Shown: piece after piece, positions 47,600 to 59,216 of the stretch
How positions within the stretch are numbered: position 1 is the stretch's first letter
How the letters are laid out: every line of letters begins with the position of its first letter
From: Mesostigma viride
Lineage: Eukaryota; Streptophyta; Mesostigmatophyceae; Mesostigmatales; Mesostigmataceae
Direction of reading: 5' to 3'
DNA: 64,000 nucleotides
Assembly (NCBI GenBank): GCA_009746045.1
Contig: RPFO01000090.1
Coordinates: forward strand, 891,298 to 955,297
Position numbers and translations under genes: made by a program
Notes under the pieces: model-generated
What the model saw: the letters and a program-made list of their open reading frames with translations, nothing else
Databases searched by the model: none
Told to the model about the DNA's origin: nothing

Positions 47600-48055
47600 A
47601 ATCCGCGCGAAGCGCCCAGCGAGCGAGCGAAGCGAGCGAGCACCGTACGGCGAGCGAGCGAAGCGAGCACCGTACTATTCCAGCGGGCAGCGGGCAGCGT
47701 ACTGCGCACCAATCCGCGAGCGAAGCGAGCACCGTACTATTCTGGCAGCGGGCAGCGGGCAGCGTACTGCGCACCAATCCGCGAGCGAAGCGAGCACCGT
47801 ACTATTCCAGCGGGCAGCGGGCAGCGGACAGCGGGCAGCGGGCAGCGGGCAGCGGGCAGCGGGCAGCGGGCAGCGGGCAGCGGGCAGGCTGCGGGCAGCG
47901 GGCAGCGGGCAGCGGGCAGCGGACAGCGGGCAGCGGGCAGCGGGCAGCGGGCAGCGGCCGGGCAGCGGGCAGCGGGCAGCGGGCAGCGGGCAGTGGGCAG
48001 CGGGCTGCGGGCTGCGGGCTGCGGGCAGCGCCGCAGCGGGCAGCGCCGGGGGCGA
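47600..48055. repeat. GC-rich minisatellite
   Basis: The main unit is GCGGGCA (7 bp) repeated dozens of times between about 47815 and 48035. To its left lies a longer unit of about 60-65 bp (AATCCGCGAGCGAAGCGAGCACCGTACTATTC plus GCGGGCA runs) present two to three times. Open frames here are simple-sequence artefacts. Confidence 0.85.
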
Positions 48056-48619
48056 AGTACTGCCAAAAAAAGGGACCCTGTTTTGGGCTGGGCGGAGCCA
48101 GCGGGTGACACTAGTATTATTTAATCAAAACCTAGTTTGTTTGTTTGTTTGTCCTGCAGCCGTTCAAGGCACATGGGTACTTATTTAATAAATAAATTTC
48201 TTTTGTTTGTTTGGTAGATATCGTACACACGCCGTCCCCAATTCGGCCGGCAATCCGGCCCGGCGGCCCCCCTTCGCCGGCTAGAGTCAGTGGAGGTCAG
48301 TGATACCCAGAGCCCACATGAGTTAATTAATTTAATTTTGTTTGTTTGTTTGTTTGTTTAGTCCAATCCTCAGCCCCCGGAGTTAATTAATTAATTTTCT
48401 TTTGTTTGTTTCCTGGTTTTCAGCCAGAACATTTTACAGAAGCTAATTATTTATATAAAACTACTAATGCGGACGGTGTATAGCCACTAAATAGTTTTCG
48501 GGGAAATGGGTATATTTTTTATTAGCCAATTATGGACCAAAGAGGTGAGAGGGGAAATGAGTATCAGCGAATCCTAAATGAGATGGTCACACACGGGTGT
48601 GAAGGTGACAGGTGAAGGG

Positions 48620-48985
48620 CTAATAGGGCGCGTTATGTGACCAGGGAAGCCAGTGGATCTGATTCATGTCGCCGTGGGGCATAATGGTGAATACCTGGTT
48701 ACGGCCTAGTAGATCATGAAAAAGCTGGAGCGGGCTGGGTTAGTTATTGGGCCCTGGGTCCCACACCCTGTGTTGTTCCTGAGCCAACAACCAGTATCGG
48801 CGCATAGCCGCATTCAGTCCATAGGTATATAACTGAAAGCGCCGGACTACGCCGCCGCGGGTATACTCCTCGCGGACCGGAAGACTGTCTGTCTGTCTCG
48901 TTGCGTATGGTCCAGATCGCGTATAACATAGTAGAGCGCAACCATATCCATTCTTATTCCAAAGCAAAATGGGGTTTGGAAAAGG
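48620..48985 (-). pseudogene. LINE ORF2 3' fragment
   Basis: Reads ...MRRYWLLAQEQHRVWDPG...PSPLQLFHDLLGRNQVF...IHWLPWSHNAPY and stops at 48620. It aligns with the end of the ORF2 fragment at 46137-47495, so it is a second, diverged member of the same LINE family. It is truncated at about 48985, where a LINE ORF1 in the opposite orientation starts. Confidence 0.7.
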
Positions 48986-49024
48986 AGCTTACCGGCTCCC
49001 AGCCCAACCCTCTCGCCATCGTTC

Positions 49025-50313
49025 TTGCCCAGCCGCCTGGGCTCGCCAACTCACCGCCAGCGGACCCATCGCCAAGCGCCTCGCCTGAGCCCAAGAAACC
49101 CTGCCACGATCGCCACAACTGAATGGAGCAAATTCTTGCCCGGCGACCAAATGTTCACCCTCCTCGAGTGGCAGAAGCTGTCGCCGCAGGAAGTCGTCGA
49201 AGTTCTCCAGTTCCTCACACAGGAGCGGAAGCTCTTTGTGGCCTGGAGAGGGCCGGGGGACGGCTATATCGACTACCGCGACACGTCCTGGCTCTACACC
49301 TGTGACGAATCCCGCCAACGCACGGTTATCTTGACCAGCTACTACCAGAGCAGCTTCGGCGACATCACCAGAGCACTTTGGAACGCACTCAACGCCCCAG
49401 CCCCCGCACAGCCGGCAGCCCCTTCGGCTCCCTCCCTCTGCAAGGATGACATCCGCGCAGTGTTGGAGGAGCACGTGACCTGGCCGCTGGCCGAAAAGAT
49501 GACCTCGCTGAACACCACGCTCAACACGGTCGAGGCCCGGGTCTCCAACGTGGAAACCAAGGTCGTCCACAAGCTACAACCACAGTTTACGGCGCTACAC
49601 ACCGCGGCGCAGGCTTCGGAAACGCATGCTGCACTTGTCTCTCGATCGCCTTAACCAGGTGGAGGGCAAGTGCGGCGTGCTCATGAAGAAGCTTGAGGCC
49701 ATCACCGCCCACACCGAGGCCCTGGCCACACAGGTCTCAAAGCTAGCGGAGCAGACGGCCACCATTGCCTCCCAGCCACCCCGGCAGGATGCTGGTGACC
49801 TCCCGCTCTCCTATGCGGACCTTCTGCGGTCAGCGACCGCCTCCACCACCGACGCCATCGCCACGAAGCTCCAGGAGCTGGAGGACCACCGCCAGGCCCA
49901 GCAACGGGAGGTCACCGATCGCGCTCGCCGCGAGTGCCGAGTGGTGCTACGTCGCTTCCCCCAGAAGCCAGGTGAGACGTCAACCTCCCTTGCTGACGAG
50001 CTCAAGAATCAGCTTCTTACCCTCATGGGCCTGGTAGGTGAGGTAGAACTGCGTGGGTACGTGCCACCGCCTTCCCCACTCACGGGACAAGGCGGCCACC
50101 CCACCAGTCCTGCTCACCTTTCTCTCCCCTGAGGATAAGCAGCGGTTCCTCTCTCGTCGCAAGCGGTTGCACGACCTCACCTGGACGCTGGATGACGACC
50201 TAACCCCCGCTCAGCAACAGCAGCGACGCGACCTGTGGCCGGAATACCTCCGCCATAAGCAGGACCCCCAGAAGCCCAAGGTGTACTGGAGGGGCGGGGA
50301 CCGGATGATCTGA
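49025..50313 (+). pseudogene. LINE ORF1 (RNA-binding gag-like protein), frameshifted
   Basis: The first segment contains EWSKFLPGDQMFTLLEWQKLS and a coiled coil (VEARVSNVETKVVHKLQPQF). After a shift near 49630 the coiled coil continues (LEAITAHTEALATQVSKLAEQ), followed by an RRM-like core (CRVVLRRFPQ ... VLLTFLSPEDKQRFLSRRK). After a second shift near 50080 the C-terminal domain WTLDDDLTPAQQQQR...YLRHKQDPQKPKVYWR follows. Coiled coil, RRM and CTD is the ORF1 layout of L1-like LINEs, which trimerise and coat the element RNA. The first clear ATG is at 49151. No ORF2 follows here. Confidence 0.72.
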
Positions 50314-50769
50314 ACCACAAGATGTGGACGCCCCCAGCGGGCTAGAATAGCAATAGCCCTAGCTTGTAACCATTGGAGTCACTGCCGCTACGGCAGCCAT
50401 GCCTAGAATGTTTGCCTAGCTGTGCCAACACACCTAGTCACGTGCCGCCAACGCACGGTACACAACCAGCCATAGCCTTAGCCTAGTCCTAGTACAGCCA
50501 TGCTACGCCCTGGCTATGTTCATGTCAGATTACTTGCCCACGCTATACTTGTTATGCTACGCTTACATGGGTCTTATTGCACCCACAGTTTGCCGGATCG
50601 TTAGCGTGTCCGTTTAGCTAGCGCGCCTGATTGCGGCTGTGGCATGCCTTTGGCATGAAGGAGACTGGGGGTCTCTGCCCTTTCTCCTGTAGTGCACACA
50701 CAGGGATTAAAAGCACTCCGGTCCTCCGTGACTCCCCAACGGGAGCACGAGTTTAATGAGTTAATTAAT
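50314..50769. other. Non-coding stretch after LINE ORF1
   Basis: No gene. It may be residual LINE inter-ORF or 3' sequence. It ends with a TTAATTAATTA run at 50759-50770, like the one at 61360-61398. Confidence 0.4.
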
Positions 50770-50960
50770 TACTATCCATTCTGCTTGGGAATCTGAAAGC
50801 TCGGCCCCTAGTGTGCCAGCAATACCGAAAATGATGGTACACACGCTAATTGGGAGATTGCCGGGTGGCGATGCCGTCCATGCGGCCCAGATGTTAATGA
50901 GCCACTTCCAAACCCCTGGGAGATTACAGAAAAGGAACCGGTGCTCTATGGTTTCGCTAG
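50770..50960 (-). pseudogene. LINE ORF2 fragment, left part, split by element B
   Basis: Encodes ETIEHRFLFCNLPGVWKWLI, the zf-RVT region, closely related to 46137-47495. It is cut exactly at the element B insertion and continues beyond it at 61065-61362. Confidence 0.75.
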
Positions 50961-51628
50961 TGTTACGTCCCGGCCCTTTTGGACGGACGTAACAATGGAA
51001 TAAATTATGTAGTTTGACTTGTTGTCATAGTCCGTAGGACTTTGGGACTCGTTTCGGTACTTAATTTGGGAATTGTCCCTTGGTCAGGACTTTTGTATGG
51101 AACTATGACAGTTTGTGTGCTTCGGACCAGTTATTTTGGGCCTAGGTTGTTGTATGCGTGTATCTTCTAGGGGCCGGTGCAGTCGCGCCGCGCTGCGTAC
51201 TTCATAGCTAGTTGAGATATTGTACTCATGCGTGGATTCTGTAGGCGAGGGTCGATGTCGACCCGAGGATCTTGTGTGGACTGCATGCTTTGGAAGGTCG
51301 GCGCCATGTCGGCGCCCCTTGCCAGCGTAGTGGCAGACCTAGGTGAAATTGGTCCGAGGACGAGAGTCTCGTCCTCTTGGTTTGATGAATGATAAGTGCG
51401 AATACGCCTACACATTAAACCTGGGGCAACTATCCATTTGTAATTGGTATTGCTAGCCATTATAAGTGTGTATTAATTAGCTTGGCATCAAGTCGCGGTG
51501 CCAGATATCTCACGACCCCAGTCGTGAAGCGCAATCTGCATTAGGCCACCTTGAATCTTCCTAATTCCGGCATGGTAGATCTTTCGCTACGTAGCTCAGG
51601 CTAGAGGTGTCTGGGCTGGGACGTAACA
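50961..51628 (+). repeat. 5' LTR of element B
   Basis: Starts TGTTACGTCC and ends ACGTAACA. It is nearly identical to 60397-61064 and shares a core with the LTR at 850-1421. Confidence 0.93.
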
Positions 51629-51629
51629 C

Positions 51630-51642
51630 TGGTTATCGGAGG
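51630..51642 (+). promoter_or_regulatory. Primer-binding site of element B
   Basis: TGGTTATCGGAGG, one base after the LTR. It resembles initiator tRNA-Met-type sites with one inserted T. Confidence 0.6.
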
Positions 51643-52719
51643 AAATGTGCTGGAGAGGTCAGCTAACTCTCGCGGAGAGGGTTAGGGAAGCCAATTAGGA
51701 AACCAGGGCGGTGCTTGGCGTAGATAGAGGTTCCGGAATTCAACGATTGCTGACAGGTCGGCGGCCAGCCCGTAAAGGGATTCAACGACGACCTAGGCAG
51801 CAAGCGGCCAGTCCGGGATACTCGGCGGGGCTAGCAATAGTCCTGTGGTGAGGTGCTGTCAACGAAAGCGTTCAGCTCTCCTGTTTTCAACGACACCAAG
51901 TGGCGGCCAGGGCTTGCCTTCAACGACACCGGGTGGCGGCCAGCTCAGGAGGGATGAACGTCATCGAAGATGGTACGTCCCCTAGTTTAGATTTATCCTT
52001 CTAGACGCTTGCTTTCTCTCCGGGACCGCACGCGTAGGGGGTTCTTGTTATACGTTGTGCTTCTATAGGTTCGTTGTGAATGTCGTTGGTGCCAATGGAA
52101 GTCGCGGATGACGACCATTCGTTGTTTGACCTGTCGTGGGGGTGGATACCGTCTGGCTGTTGCCGACTGTGTTGACGGTGTCTACCTCCGTGTGCTTATT
52201 GTATAGCCCTTTGCCGCGGAAGGCTGGGGCGTGTGCTGTGTTAGATTCCGTCTTCTTCCTCGTTGCGTTATGTGGTAACTGCACTGCACTTAGAGGTATT
52301 CCTGGGATTCCCCTTTTCCTTCTTGCAAGCTTCTGCTAGCCTATATGCATTACGTCCCTACAGGGCATGGGAGGAATACATTAAGGATAAGGGCTCTATT
52401 GCCAGGTGGAAGGGGTTTGATAACATTACAGATGCAGATAGGTTTGTTAGGGAACACATGCCCTTGCCTGAGGGGATGCACACCACTCGTGAATGCTCCA
52501 AGCCACCCACGATCAGCAGTCAGGGGGAGGGGACAGCAGTTACAGTTACCTTCTCTCAGTTGACCATTGGCCCTAGCAGACAGTAGAGGAGATTATTACT
52601 AGGGAATAGTACTAGGTCCTACATATATAAGATCTATAGCACGTGGTTGCCCTCTCTCCCTCTCTCTCTTTCTTTCTGGGGAGGTGTTGCCTGCAGTGTA
52701 AGGTATCGGTACGAGCACC
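51643..52719 (+). other. Untranslated leader of element B
   Basis: About 1.1 kb without a supported gene. It contains short direct repeats (CAACGACACC.AGTGGCGGCCAG twice near 51890-51945) and ends in a CTCTC-rich tract before gag. Confidence 0.5.
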
Positions 52720-52977
52720 ATGCCACGGAAACGGAGAGGACCTGTCAACAGAGAGATAGAACAGGCAGACAACCACGAGCAAGGTATAGAGGTGGTAGAG
52801 GTACCACCGCACGTCCAAGTAGGGACAGGTACAGGTGAGGTCATGGAGAGACCTGCGGAAGGCTCCCCACGATCCAGAGACCAGGGCCGCAGAGATTCAT
52901 CAGATGATGACAGTCCAGACTCCAGGTTGGAACAAGGGGGGGACGGGCGCAGCCAGGAGATGCTCCAGCAGGGTTTC

Positions 52978-53015
<38 letters not shown>

Positions 53016-53057
53016 GCAGCGACAGCAGCAACAGCAGCAGCAACAGCAGCGACAGCA

Positions 53058-53092
<35 letters not shown>

Positions 53093-54760
53093 CGTCACCG
53101 CAGCAGCAACGGCAACAACAGCAGCCCCGACCGCGGCAACAACAACCTCAGACGAGACTACAGTGGCTACCCCATGAGCCTGAGCAGCAGGGAGACGAGA
53201 ATGAAGATACCCTGCCCTACCGTTATCAGCAGCCAGCTACAGGGCGGCCATCGCATCCTTGGGCGGGGCGGGGGCGTCCCCAGGGACCTCCGCCGGGCCC
53301 CACCCACCGGGGCAGACGCAGAGTGTCCTTCGGCAGCACCTCCCTGTTACCCACGGCGCTATGGAATTCGGATGAGGATGGGGAGATTCCAGGGGCAGAT
53401 GGCGAGTTCGACGATCTGGAGGGGACTGGCGAGGTTGACGAGGAACCAGTTACGCAGGGCCCACCTGTTGGTACTCATAGACCACGGGCCAGGCCAGGGG
53501 ATGACAGAAGCAGTGTCACTGCCCGAGGCGAGGAGACTCATTCGCCCGTCCAGCGTCCGGTACCTCAACCGCAGCGTCCACGGGTGTTTGACAGCAGCGT
53601 GGTCCCATCGCCTGCGCCTGTCGGCAACCTTAATTTCAGCAGGGTGGCCTTGGATGACCCGGGGTACGAACATCCCTCATCAGTACAGGTGCGGCGGACT
53701 CATGGTACGCCGTCCAGGTCCGGATCTCTCCCCCGGTCGCAGCCCCCCGCCTTCGGCTCCATCTCCTACGTAGACGTCGGTGGGCCCATCACCAACGCGG
53801 TAAAGGCCCCACCGATGCCCAATTTCAAGAATGTACCCAAGCTGCACGCAGACATGAAACCGCGCGAGGTAGACGAATGGGGACGCATGTGGCAACAGCA
53901 GTACACCATCTGGCGCAATCACCACAGCTGGCAGCTGGCCACTTGTGATCTGATCCCGCATGTGGTTAACACCTGCATGGACCCCTCGGTGGTGAGCATC
54001 CTGAATTGTGAGAGCATCGCATCCCAGTCGTACCCGCAAACCGTAGAGGAGCTGATGGATCGGGTGCGCCGCAAGCTGGTGCCCCCAGATGCTGTTATCC
54101 ACGAGCGACTCGCATTCGGCAAGCTGCGCCAGGGAACCACCCCGTACCGCGAGTTTCTCTCCAAGTTTGAGTCCAGCGCCGCCTACCTGACAGACATGAC
54201 CTGGCTGGTATGAGTACAAGATCCGGTTCATTGAGGCACTCAGTCCCGAGCTGCAGGACGAGGTACTAAAGCACTACGCTGAGGTTCCTTGGAAGGAGTG
54301 GGACATCTTGAATATCCAGAGGTATCTTCTGCAGGTGGCTGACGTCGTGGCTCGCGGGCGCGCACCATCGGTGCGTCGGTTCTACCGATCAGGTCCCCCG
54401 CACGACGGCGAGGAGAACGATGACTCCCCCGATGACCTGGAGGACGGGAACGCTGACCATGGCCTCAACGCCATCGACGCGAGTAAAGCCCGTTGCTTCA
54501 TGTGCTTTGAGGTGGGTCACCTCAGGCGCGACTGCCCCAAACTCCGTAGCAGGCACGCTGGACGTGGCACGGGGGAGACCGAGCCCAGGTTTTCAGGCCC
54601 GGCGTTGGGCAGTCGCCCGGACTCCTCCGGCCCAAGGGACAAGCCCCGCAACGCGGAGGAGCGGGCGCCAGCAGGCCCGGCAGTTCACGACTCAGCACCA
54701 GCAGCCGCGGCCGCCAGCGATGAGTTCTACCAAGGGCGTGCTGCGCGCGGTCAATGAGAT
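52720..54760 (+). pseudogene. Gag polyprotein of element B (frameshifted)
   Basis: Starts MPRKRRGPVN. A very long Gln tract encoded mainly by CAG lies at about 52975-53150. The capsid-like region matches element A (NAVKAPPMPNFKNVPKLHA, HERLAFGKLRQGTTPYREFL). After a shift near 54210 it continues RFIEALSPELQDEVLKHYAE and the knuckle CFMCFEVGHLRRDC (C-x2-C-x4-H-x4-C, about 54494-54535). The 45 codons absent from element A gag are present here. A functional Gag would allow packaging, but this frame is broken. Confidence 0.82.
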
Positions 54761-54779
54761 CGAGGCTCACGACTAGCCT

Positions 54780-55320
54780 CCGGACAGCGTGCGACCTTTG
54801 AGTCACCAGCAGTGGCCGGTTACGAGTTTGCCGCTGGGAAGTATACTATAATATATATTACTATATTAGTATATTTAACTAATAATTATATTTTTATAAT
54901 ATGTTCATTCCGGTGCGCTTTTCCAGTCCTAGTGGCTGGCCACCTTAGCCATTCTGAGAATGCCCACCTGTGTAGGGCAACTGGGCAAGGGGGGGGGTGT
55001 CTGTTTTGCCCCACATCTGTACCAAATACCAAGGGTGCATTGGTCCTGCACAGTAGCAGGTCACCCTGTTATCATGATGTCAGTAGTACGAAGGGTGCAT
55101 TGGTCCTGCACAGTAGCAGGTCACCCTGTTATCATGCTATCAGCAGTGAGGGGGGTGTTTGGAATCATGATACACTGACCCCATGCATGGACGCCGTTGG
55201 CGGTAATGGGAAATTACTATTAGGCGTCTAGAACTAGTGGTTTTATATAGGGTACCGTTGGCGGTAATGGGATATTTTGTATATGAGAATGTAATAATAT
55301 ATTCAGACACGGCCAACCAA
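54780..55320. other. Unassigned insert within element B
   Basis: AT-rich stretch with two adjacent copies of a roughly 60-bp unit (AAGGGTGCATTGGTCCTGCACAGTAGC.., starting at 55029 and 55089). No gene. Confidence 0.5.
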
Positions 55321-55325
55321 CCGTC

Positions 55326-55705
55326 ATGGATGTCAAGTTTTTGGTCGTCACAGGCGATTCCACGTCCTTCATCAACGCGGCACTGGTGCGCCGGCTGGGC
55401 CTGACGCCCAGCCCCCACACCGGACGGCCGTGCATCTGACCCACTCGGATGGTCGCCAACACCAATCGCCGGTCTGGCAAATATCAAAGGTGTGCTGCAA
55501 GGCACCCCGTTCGACCTGGCTGCGACCATCGCACCGCTGGGCGCAGCGGACATCATCATTGGGCTCGACTTTGGACGCGCTGGATGTGGACATTCGCGTG
55601 CGCCGGCGAGTAGTTTGTTTTCCCGATGGTTCCTTTTGGTGCCCTGACGGCGAGTATAGGGCATATCGCATTACACACGAGCGCCCGGCGGTCCAGCATC
55701 CTTGA
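55326..55705 (+). pseudogene. Degenerate aspartic protease of element B
   Basis: Fragments match the element A protease region: STSFINAALVRRLGL, LTHSDGR, APLGAADIIIG (split by shifts), and PDGSFWCPDGEYRA. The catalytic DTG is replaced by GDS, so it is not an active protease. No RT follows it. Confidence 0.65.
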
Positions 55706-55743
55706 CTCCTTGGCATGCAGTAATTGGACGATCGCGTGGACGC

Positions 55744-57916
55744 GTCGTCCCCGGGGGAAGGGGAGGGGTCGCAGAGCGTATGAAACCAGATGGCTACTAA
55801 TAATACCATATACTTCTTTACTATACCTACCTTTTATATACTAAGTACTTGTACTGGTCCACTACACTTCTTTATGATACCATACTCTTCTTAATTATAT
55901 CTAGCTCCTGTATGATCGGCACGGTTCGGCTTTGGATCGAGCCGGTCATCTATGTAGGAATCCACCGCAGCCGCGCGTGGATCCGACGACCCTTCTACTG
56001 CCATGCCAGGGATCGATGCGCCAGTGTGCGGATATTATATATTTTCGATATTCTCTATTTTCTATATAATATATTTTCTCCATGCTATATTCTCTATGGG
56101 ATAATCCGCAAGTGGTGGTGGGCTTGAACGGGTCGTCCCGAAGAGGACCACGTCAGGCACTCAGCACCGCATGTGCACATGGTCCTAGCCTTTTTGGACA
56201 TGGGCTCACCGGATGCTTGATGATTCTACTACTAAGGCGTCCGTACCGAGGCATCTCCGCGTGGGATGCCGGATTCGGCAGCGAGTGCCAGCGACCCCAG
56301 ACTACGGCCTGACTGCACGTCGCGTCCCGCGTGACCAACGGACGCGGAGTCCCATGGCACGCGGCCAAGTATTATTATAGGGAGCCTTCCGACGGGCGGC
56401 TATGAGTCACGGCTCCCTGACTTCCTAGCGCGTGAGGGACGTGCTTGGCTTCTCGTGCAGCTGCACGTGATTAATTTCACTAGTGCGGCACGGTGCATGG
56501 AGACGGCACGGTGCATGGAGGCTGTTGCAACCCCGATGCGGCTGAGCGATCAGGCAGGGCGGAGCCTGTACTGAATCGTGGTCGGCCGGCAAACAGATGT
56601 ACAGCACCTTGTTGAATTGTCGGTAGCCAACCAATTGGCTACCCCGGCATTGAGTCGACGCCTAGCTGGGTCAGGGCACTCGATCCTGGGCTCGAGTAAC
56701 CGTGCATGCAGGGCGCGCCCGCGTCCGCCGCGACCGTCGGGAGTAAGGGCCCCCGGGGCTGCAAGCATATGCGGGCACGGTGCAGTTGCATGGCGACAGC
56801 ACGTACTGCCGGCAGTAGTGGGGGATGACCCAGCCGGTCGTGGTTGCACTGGTTGCGCTGGTGCCGGTCGTGGTTGCATCAGAAGCAGGTGGCGGTGTCC
56901 GGTCATTGTCTCACCGCCTCAAACAGTGCGCGTGCATGGTGCCGATGCCACATGATGTGGCGCTGTCGCCCCGCAGACTGCCGGTGTCCGAGTAACAACC
57001 GGTATCACTGCATAGGGCCGGTACATCCGCTCTGAGCGGACCCGGCGCTGACGCGCGCTGAGCCATGGCAGGGCACTGAGGTACATGGGACGTGCGGGAT
57101 CTGACCGTCGTGGGCGAGTCACGGGGACTGTAGTAACGGCGACCCGAGACTGAGAGGCAGGCAGGATCGAGCTGCTGGAGTCAGAGCACCCAGTCACTGC
57201 CAGCGACCCTGTGCATGGCTACCATCGCGCAGTGTTCGCGTCCCTCCTGTGGGCTGAGCTCGGTAGGGAGTTGTTCCTTGCACCACTGGTGGAGGCCGAT
57301 CGAGCGTGATTTGCAAGTGGCTCGTGTCCGCACGCCTACGAGGTTGCATGGATGAGGGACTCAGAGCAGGGCGTTCCATGTGCATGGCGGGCGGGCTGTG
57401 TGGGCTTCAAAACGTACTCTACCCCATGGCCATGCACTGGTACAGGGGTGACCAGTGAGAGGCCTTCAAGCTTCGAGTGGGGGATGTGGCAATGCGCGGT
57501 GGGGACTGCATACATAGGGGCGTGTTTCTGTTGCGGGAATCGGGATCCTGGGCAAGACAGCCAAGCGGGGTGGACGGGCGGATCGGTCGTGCGCGGGTTT
57601 GACCCCGGCCCACGATCGCTGTATGTGCTTCAGCACCTGTGGGCTGGGCGCGATCGAGCCCGAGGAGCTCTTGTTGGGGACTGCGGGGTTGCTTCGGCCC
57701 TACTTCATGAGCAGCACGGTGTCTCGCAGGGGCAACGTTACTGATACGGCAGTTCCTGCAAGGCGTGTCACTCCCCGACCTGCCCATTGCATTATATAAG
57801 TGCGGGCATTGCGGGCGCTATGCAGTCCACGTCGGCGGCCTCGAGCATGTCACATGCTTATGGGCCTACGCAAACATCTTGACCGTGCTCTTGCTGTGCA
57901 AGTGTCACGGAGGGTG
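55744..57916. other. Non-coding filler replacing pol in element B
   Basis: About 2.2 kb in which I see no gene and no similarity to element A. Short frames occur on both strands. AT-rich at 55790-56100, then GC-rich. Confidence 0.5.
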
Positions 57917-59216
57917 TAGTTATTATAAATAGTGACGGAACCTTTTTGCCACTTGGCAATTAGGTCCGTCACTATTTATAATAACTAAAACGTCGTAGTG
58001 TGGGGGCCGATATCTATCGTACCGCTAATGCCTACTGCAGTACCGAATCTCGCCTTAACGATATTCCAACCGGGCATATTTTCCCTTCTGGCACTTTCGT
58101 TTGGCCTTCTGGTATCAATTCCTTCCGGTATTCGGAAATACCCGTGTCACCACAGGGATTCGAACCCCCGACTTACGAGGTCTTAGTTATTATAAATAGT
58201 GACGGAACCTTTTTGCCACTTGGCAATTAGGTCCGTCACTATTTATCCGGCGAAAACCACTCGCCGGCATCAATTCCGCGCCACGTTCACGTGAACTTAA
58301 CGCGGAATAGATGCCGGCGAGTGGTTTTCGCCGGATAAATAGTGACGGACCTAATTGCCAAGTGGCAAAAAGGTTCCGTCACTATTTATAATAACTAAGA
58401 CCTCGTAAGTCGGGGGTTCGAATCCCTGTGGTGACACGGGTATTTCCGAATACCGGAAGGAATTGATACCAGAAGGCCAAACGAAAGTGCCAGAAGGGAA
58501 AATATGCCCGGTTGGAATATCGTTAAGGCGAGATTCGGTACTGCAGTAGGCATTAGCGGTACGATAGATATCGGCCCCCACACTACGACGTCTTAGTTAT
58601 TATAAATAGTGACGGAACCTTTTTGCCACTTGGCAATTAGGTCCGTCACTATTTATCCGGCGAAAACCACTCGCCGGCATCAATTCCGCGCCACGTTCAC
58701 GTGAACTTAACGCGGAATAGATGCCGGCGAGTGGTTTTCGCCGGATAAATAGTGACGGACCTAATTGCCAAGTGGCAAAAAGGTTCCGTCACTATTTATA
58801 ATAACTAAGACCTCGTAAGTCGGGGGTTCGAATCCCTGTGGTGACACGGGTATTTCCGAATACCGGAAGGAATTGATACCAGAAGGCCAAACGAAAGTGC
58901 AAGAAGGGAAAATATGCCCGGTTGGAATATCGTTAAGGCGAGATTCGGTACTGCAGTAGGCATTAGCGGTACGATAGATATCGGCCCCCACACTACGACG
59001 TTTTAGTTATTATAAATAGTGACGGAACCTTTTTGCCACTTGGCAATTAGGTCCGTCACTATTTATCCGGCGAAAACCACTCGCCGGCATCAATTCCGCG
59101 CCACGTTCACGTGAACTTAACGCGGAATAGATGCCGGCGAGTGGTTTTCGCCGGATAAATAGTGACGGACCTAATTGCCAAGTGGCAAAAAGGTTCCGTC
59201 ACTATTTATAATAACT
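57917..59216. repeat. Cluster of palindromes and tRNA-half units inside element B
   Basis: Three parts alternate. P is a near-perfect hairpin of about 66 bp (TTATTATAAATAGTGACGGA arms). Q is an 88-bp palindrome with CCGGCGAAAACCACTCGCCGG arms, inserted in the middle of P. R is a unit of about 196 bp. Order: P (57917-57986), R reversed (57987-58183), P-Q-P (58184-58397), R (58398-58593), P-Q-P (58594-58807), R (58808-59003), P-Q-P (59004-59216). The first R is inverted relative to the other two, so the left part is one giant palindrome centred near 58290. R copies are almost identical, indicating recent amplification. Confidence 0.88.
58398..58593 (+). other. R unit carrying a tRNA 3' half
   Basis: The first 40 bases look like the 3' half of a tRNA: anticodon arm GAC-CTCGTAA-GTC (anticodon CGT, as in Thr), T-arm GGGGG-TTCGAAT-CCCTG and acceptor strand TGGTGAC. 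The matching 5' half is absent. GGTTCGAATCC is a good B box for RNA polymerase III. Two more copies lie at 57987-58183 (reversed) and 58808-59003. It may be a SINE-like or tRNA-targeting relic. Confidence 0.45.

Larger units (their letters stand above)
45935..48483. repeat. 2.5-kb block bounded by a perfect 26-bp inverted repeat
   Basis: 45935-45960 and 48458-48483 are exact reverse complements (outer ends CTATACACCG... and ...CGGTGTATAG). Between them lie a LINE ORF2 fragment and a GC-rich minisatellite. No target duplication is evident next to the arms. Confidence 0.65.

Noticed and set aside
47815-48035. CRISPR-like array
   Set aside because: Units are contiguous 7-bp repeats without unique spacers, in a eukaryotic context.
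47587-48108. Open frames in the GCGGGCA minisatellite
   Set aside because: Simple-sequence translation with no non-repeat coding part.
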